Shown here in pieces: positions 55,193 to 58,076 of a stretch of 58,076 nt of DNA (its first letter is position 1; every line of letters begins with the position of its first letter). Made by a program: the position numbers and the translations under genes. The stretch covers positions 1 to 58,076 of the forward strand of contig JARLGQ010000077.1 in assembly GCA_031292675.1 (NCBI GenBank). Direction: 5' to 3'. The notes under the pieces are model-generated. The model was given only the letters and a program-made list of their open reading frames with translations, did not search any database and was not told the DNA's origin. The stretch comes from Acidimicrobiales bacterium. Its GTDB lineage: Bacteria > Actinomycetota > Acidimicrobiia > Acidimicrobiales > UBA8190.

Positions 55193-55240
55193 GCGAGCTC
55201 CTTCTTCATGCGGGCTCCTTCTTCATGCGGGCTCCTTCCC
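55189..55240 (-). promoter_or_regulatory. Leader with three tandem 17-nt SD-ATG units forming two 6-codon uORFs
   Basis: Minus strand: aaggagcccgcATGaag aaggagcccgcATGaag aaggagctcgcATGaagaagacg. Confidence 0.85.
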
Positions 55241-55241
55241 C

Positions 55242-55259
55242 TGCCACGAGACGGTGGCA
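55242..55259. other. Small hairpin upstream of the tandem SD-ATG leader
   Basis: tgccac-gagacg-gtggca. Confidence 0.35.
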
Positions 55260-55381
55260 ACGACCAGTGTGGAGCGGCATTGTGAGGATTCCATGAGCAA
55301 TCGTCGACGTTCCCACCAGGGCTGAGCCGGTCGCGCCGGCGCGGCCCTCGGGCTCGCCGCGCCCGCCCCTAGGATCGGGCG

Positions 55382-56014
55382 GTGAGACGGATCCCGTGGT
55401 GGGCCCTTGCGTCCGCCGGGACCGCTCCGGTGCTCTTGATCGGCGGCTGGACGCTCGCCCAATCGCGCCAGCCCCCTGGCTACGACCCGATCCGCGACAC
55501 CATCAGCGCGCTGGCGGCGCGCGGCGCCGCCGATCGCTGGGTGATGACGTCGGCTCTCCTGGGCCTGGGCGCCTGCCACGTCGTCACCGCCGCGGGCCTC
55601 AGGCCGGCACGCCGTGAGGGACGCGTGCTCCTCGCCGTCGGTGGTGCGGCGACGGTGATGGTCGCCGCGTTCCCCCAGCCCGTGCGGGGGAATTCACAGT
55701 CGCACACCGTCGCGGCCGCCGTCGCCTTCACCGCCCTCGGTGTGTGGCCCGCACTCGCCGGCCGCGCCCGTGCCGGCACCCATGGGAGAGCCGCACCGCT
55801 GCTCTCGTACCCCGTCTCCCTGACGGCGACCGCGGTGCTGGTCGGGCTGGTGGTGTGGTTCGCAGCCGAGGTCCACGGACACCAGCGCGGGCTCGCCGAG
55901 CGCGCCGCCGCCGGGGCACAGGCGCTGTGGCCACTGGCGGTCGTCGCGTCCACCCGGCGCTCCTGGGCCCGGACCGCCCCGTTCCCCCACCCGGGCAACC
56001 TCACCAAGAGGTGA
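55382..56014 (+). CDS. DUF998-family multi-TM protein
   Basis: GYDPIRDTISALAARGAADRWVMTSALLGLGACHVVTAAGLRPA; GTG start. Confidence 0.7.
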   Translation: MRRIPWWALASAGTAPVLLIGGWTLAQSRQPPGYDPIRDTISALAARGAADRWVMTSALLGLGACHVVTAAGLRPARREGRVLLAVGGAATVMVAAFPQPVRGNSQSHTVAAAVAFTALGVWPALAGRARAGTHGRAAPLLSYPVSLTATAVLVGLVVWFAAEVHGHQRGLAERAAAGAQALWPLAVVASTRRSWARTAPFPHPGNLTKR

Positions 56015-56041
56015 AGCCCTCATCCACCGGGGGCACAGGGG

Positions 56042-58076
<2,035 letters not shown>

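Overview
High-GC, densely coded, actinobacterial-looking chromosomal window. The TPDGKGYWLVAADGG repeats and the DprE1/DprE2/UbiA set suggest an Acidimicrobiia-like lineage, but that is inference. About 40 CDSs can be supported. I found no rRNA, convincing tRNA, CRISPR array, transposase or phage module. Main blocks: (1) secreted/cell-wall proteins at 0-5.7 kb; (2) a redox region at 6.1-14.9 kb with a DoxX-Tat-Rieske fusion, a b-type cytochrome-like membrane protein, a ferric-reductase-like flavoprotein, an FMN_bind protein and ApbE; (3) a two-component system divergent from a phosphodiester glycosidase; (4) a ubiA-dprE1-dprE2 decaprenylphosphoryl-arabinose operon; (5) acyltransferase, amidohydrolase, beta-propeller, ABC-2 and stress genes; (6) a minus-strand operon of ribokinase, HpcH/HpaI aldolase, 2-hydroxyacid dehydrogenase, DUF1214, SDR and sulfotransferase; (7) NlpC/P60, GH38 and c-di-GMP genes; (8) a MarR + heterodimeric ABC exporter operon; (9) an MFS transporter with a C-terminal MarR-like domain. 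The observations I rate most worth follow-up are: a leader with three tandem SD-ATG units forming two 6-codon uORFs coupled by ATGA overlaps (55189-55240); the DoxX-Tat-Rieske fusion preceded by a perfect 14-bp hairpin; a Cys-to-Ala substitution at the expected benzothiazinone-target position of DprE1; a non-canonical flavinylation motif beside ApbE; and a perfect 17-bp operator-like palindrome directly before marR. Coordinates of most starts were adjusted by reading the sequence (overlaps, SD sites). All function calls are from motif recognition, with no database search.
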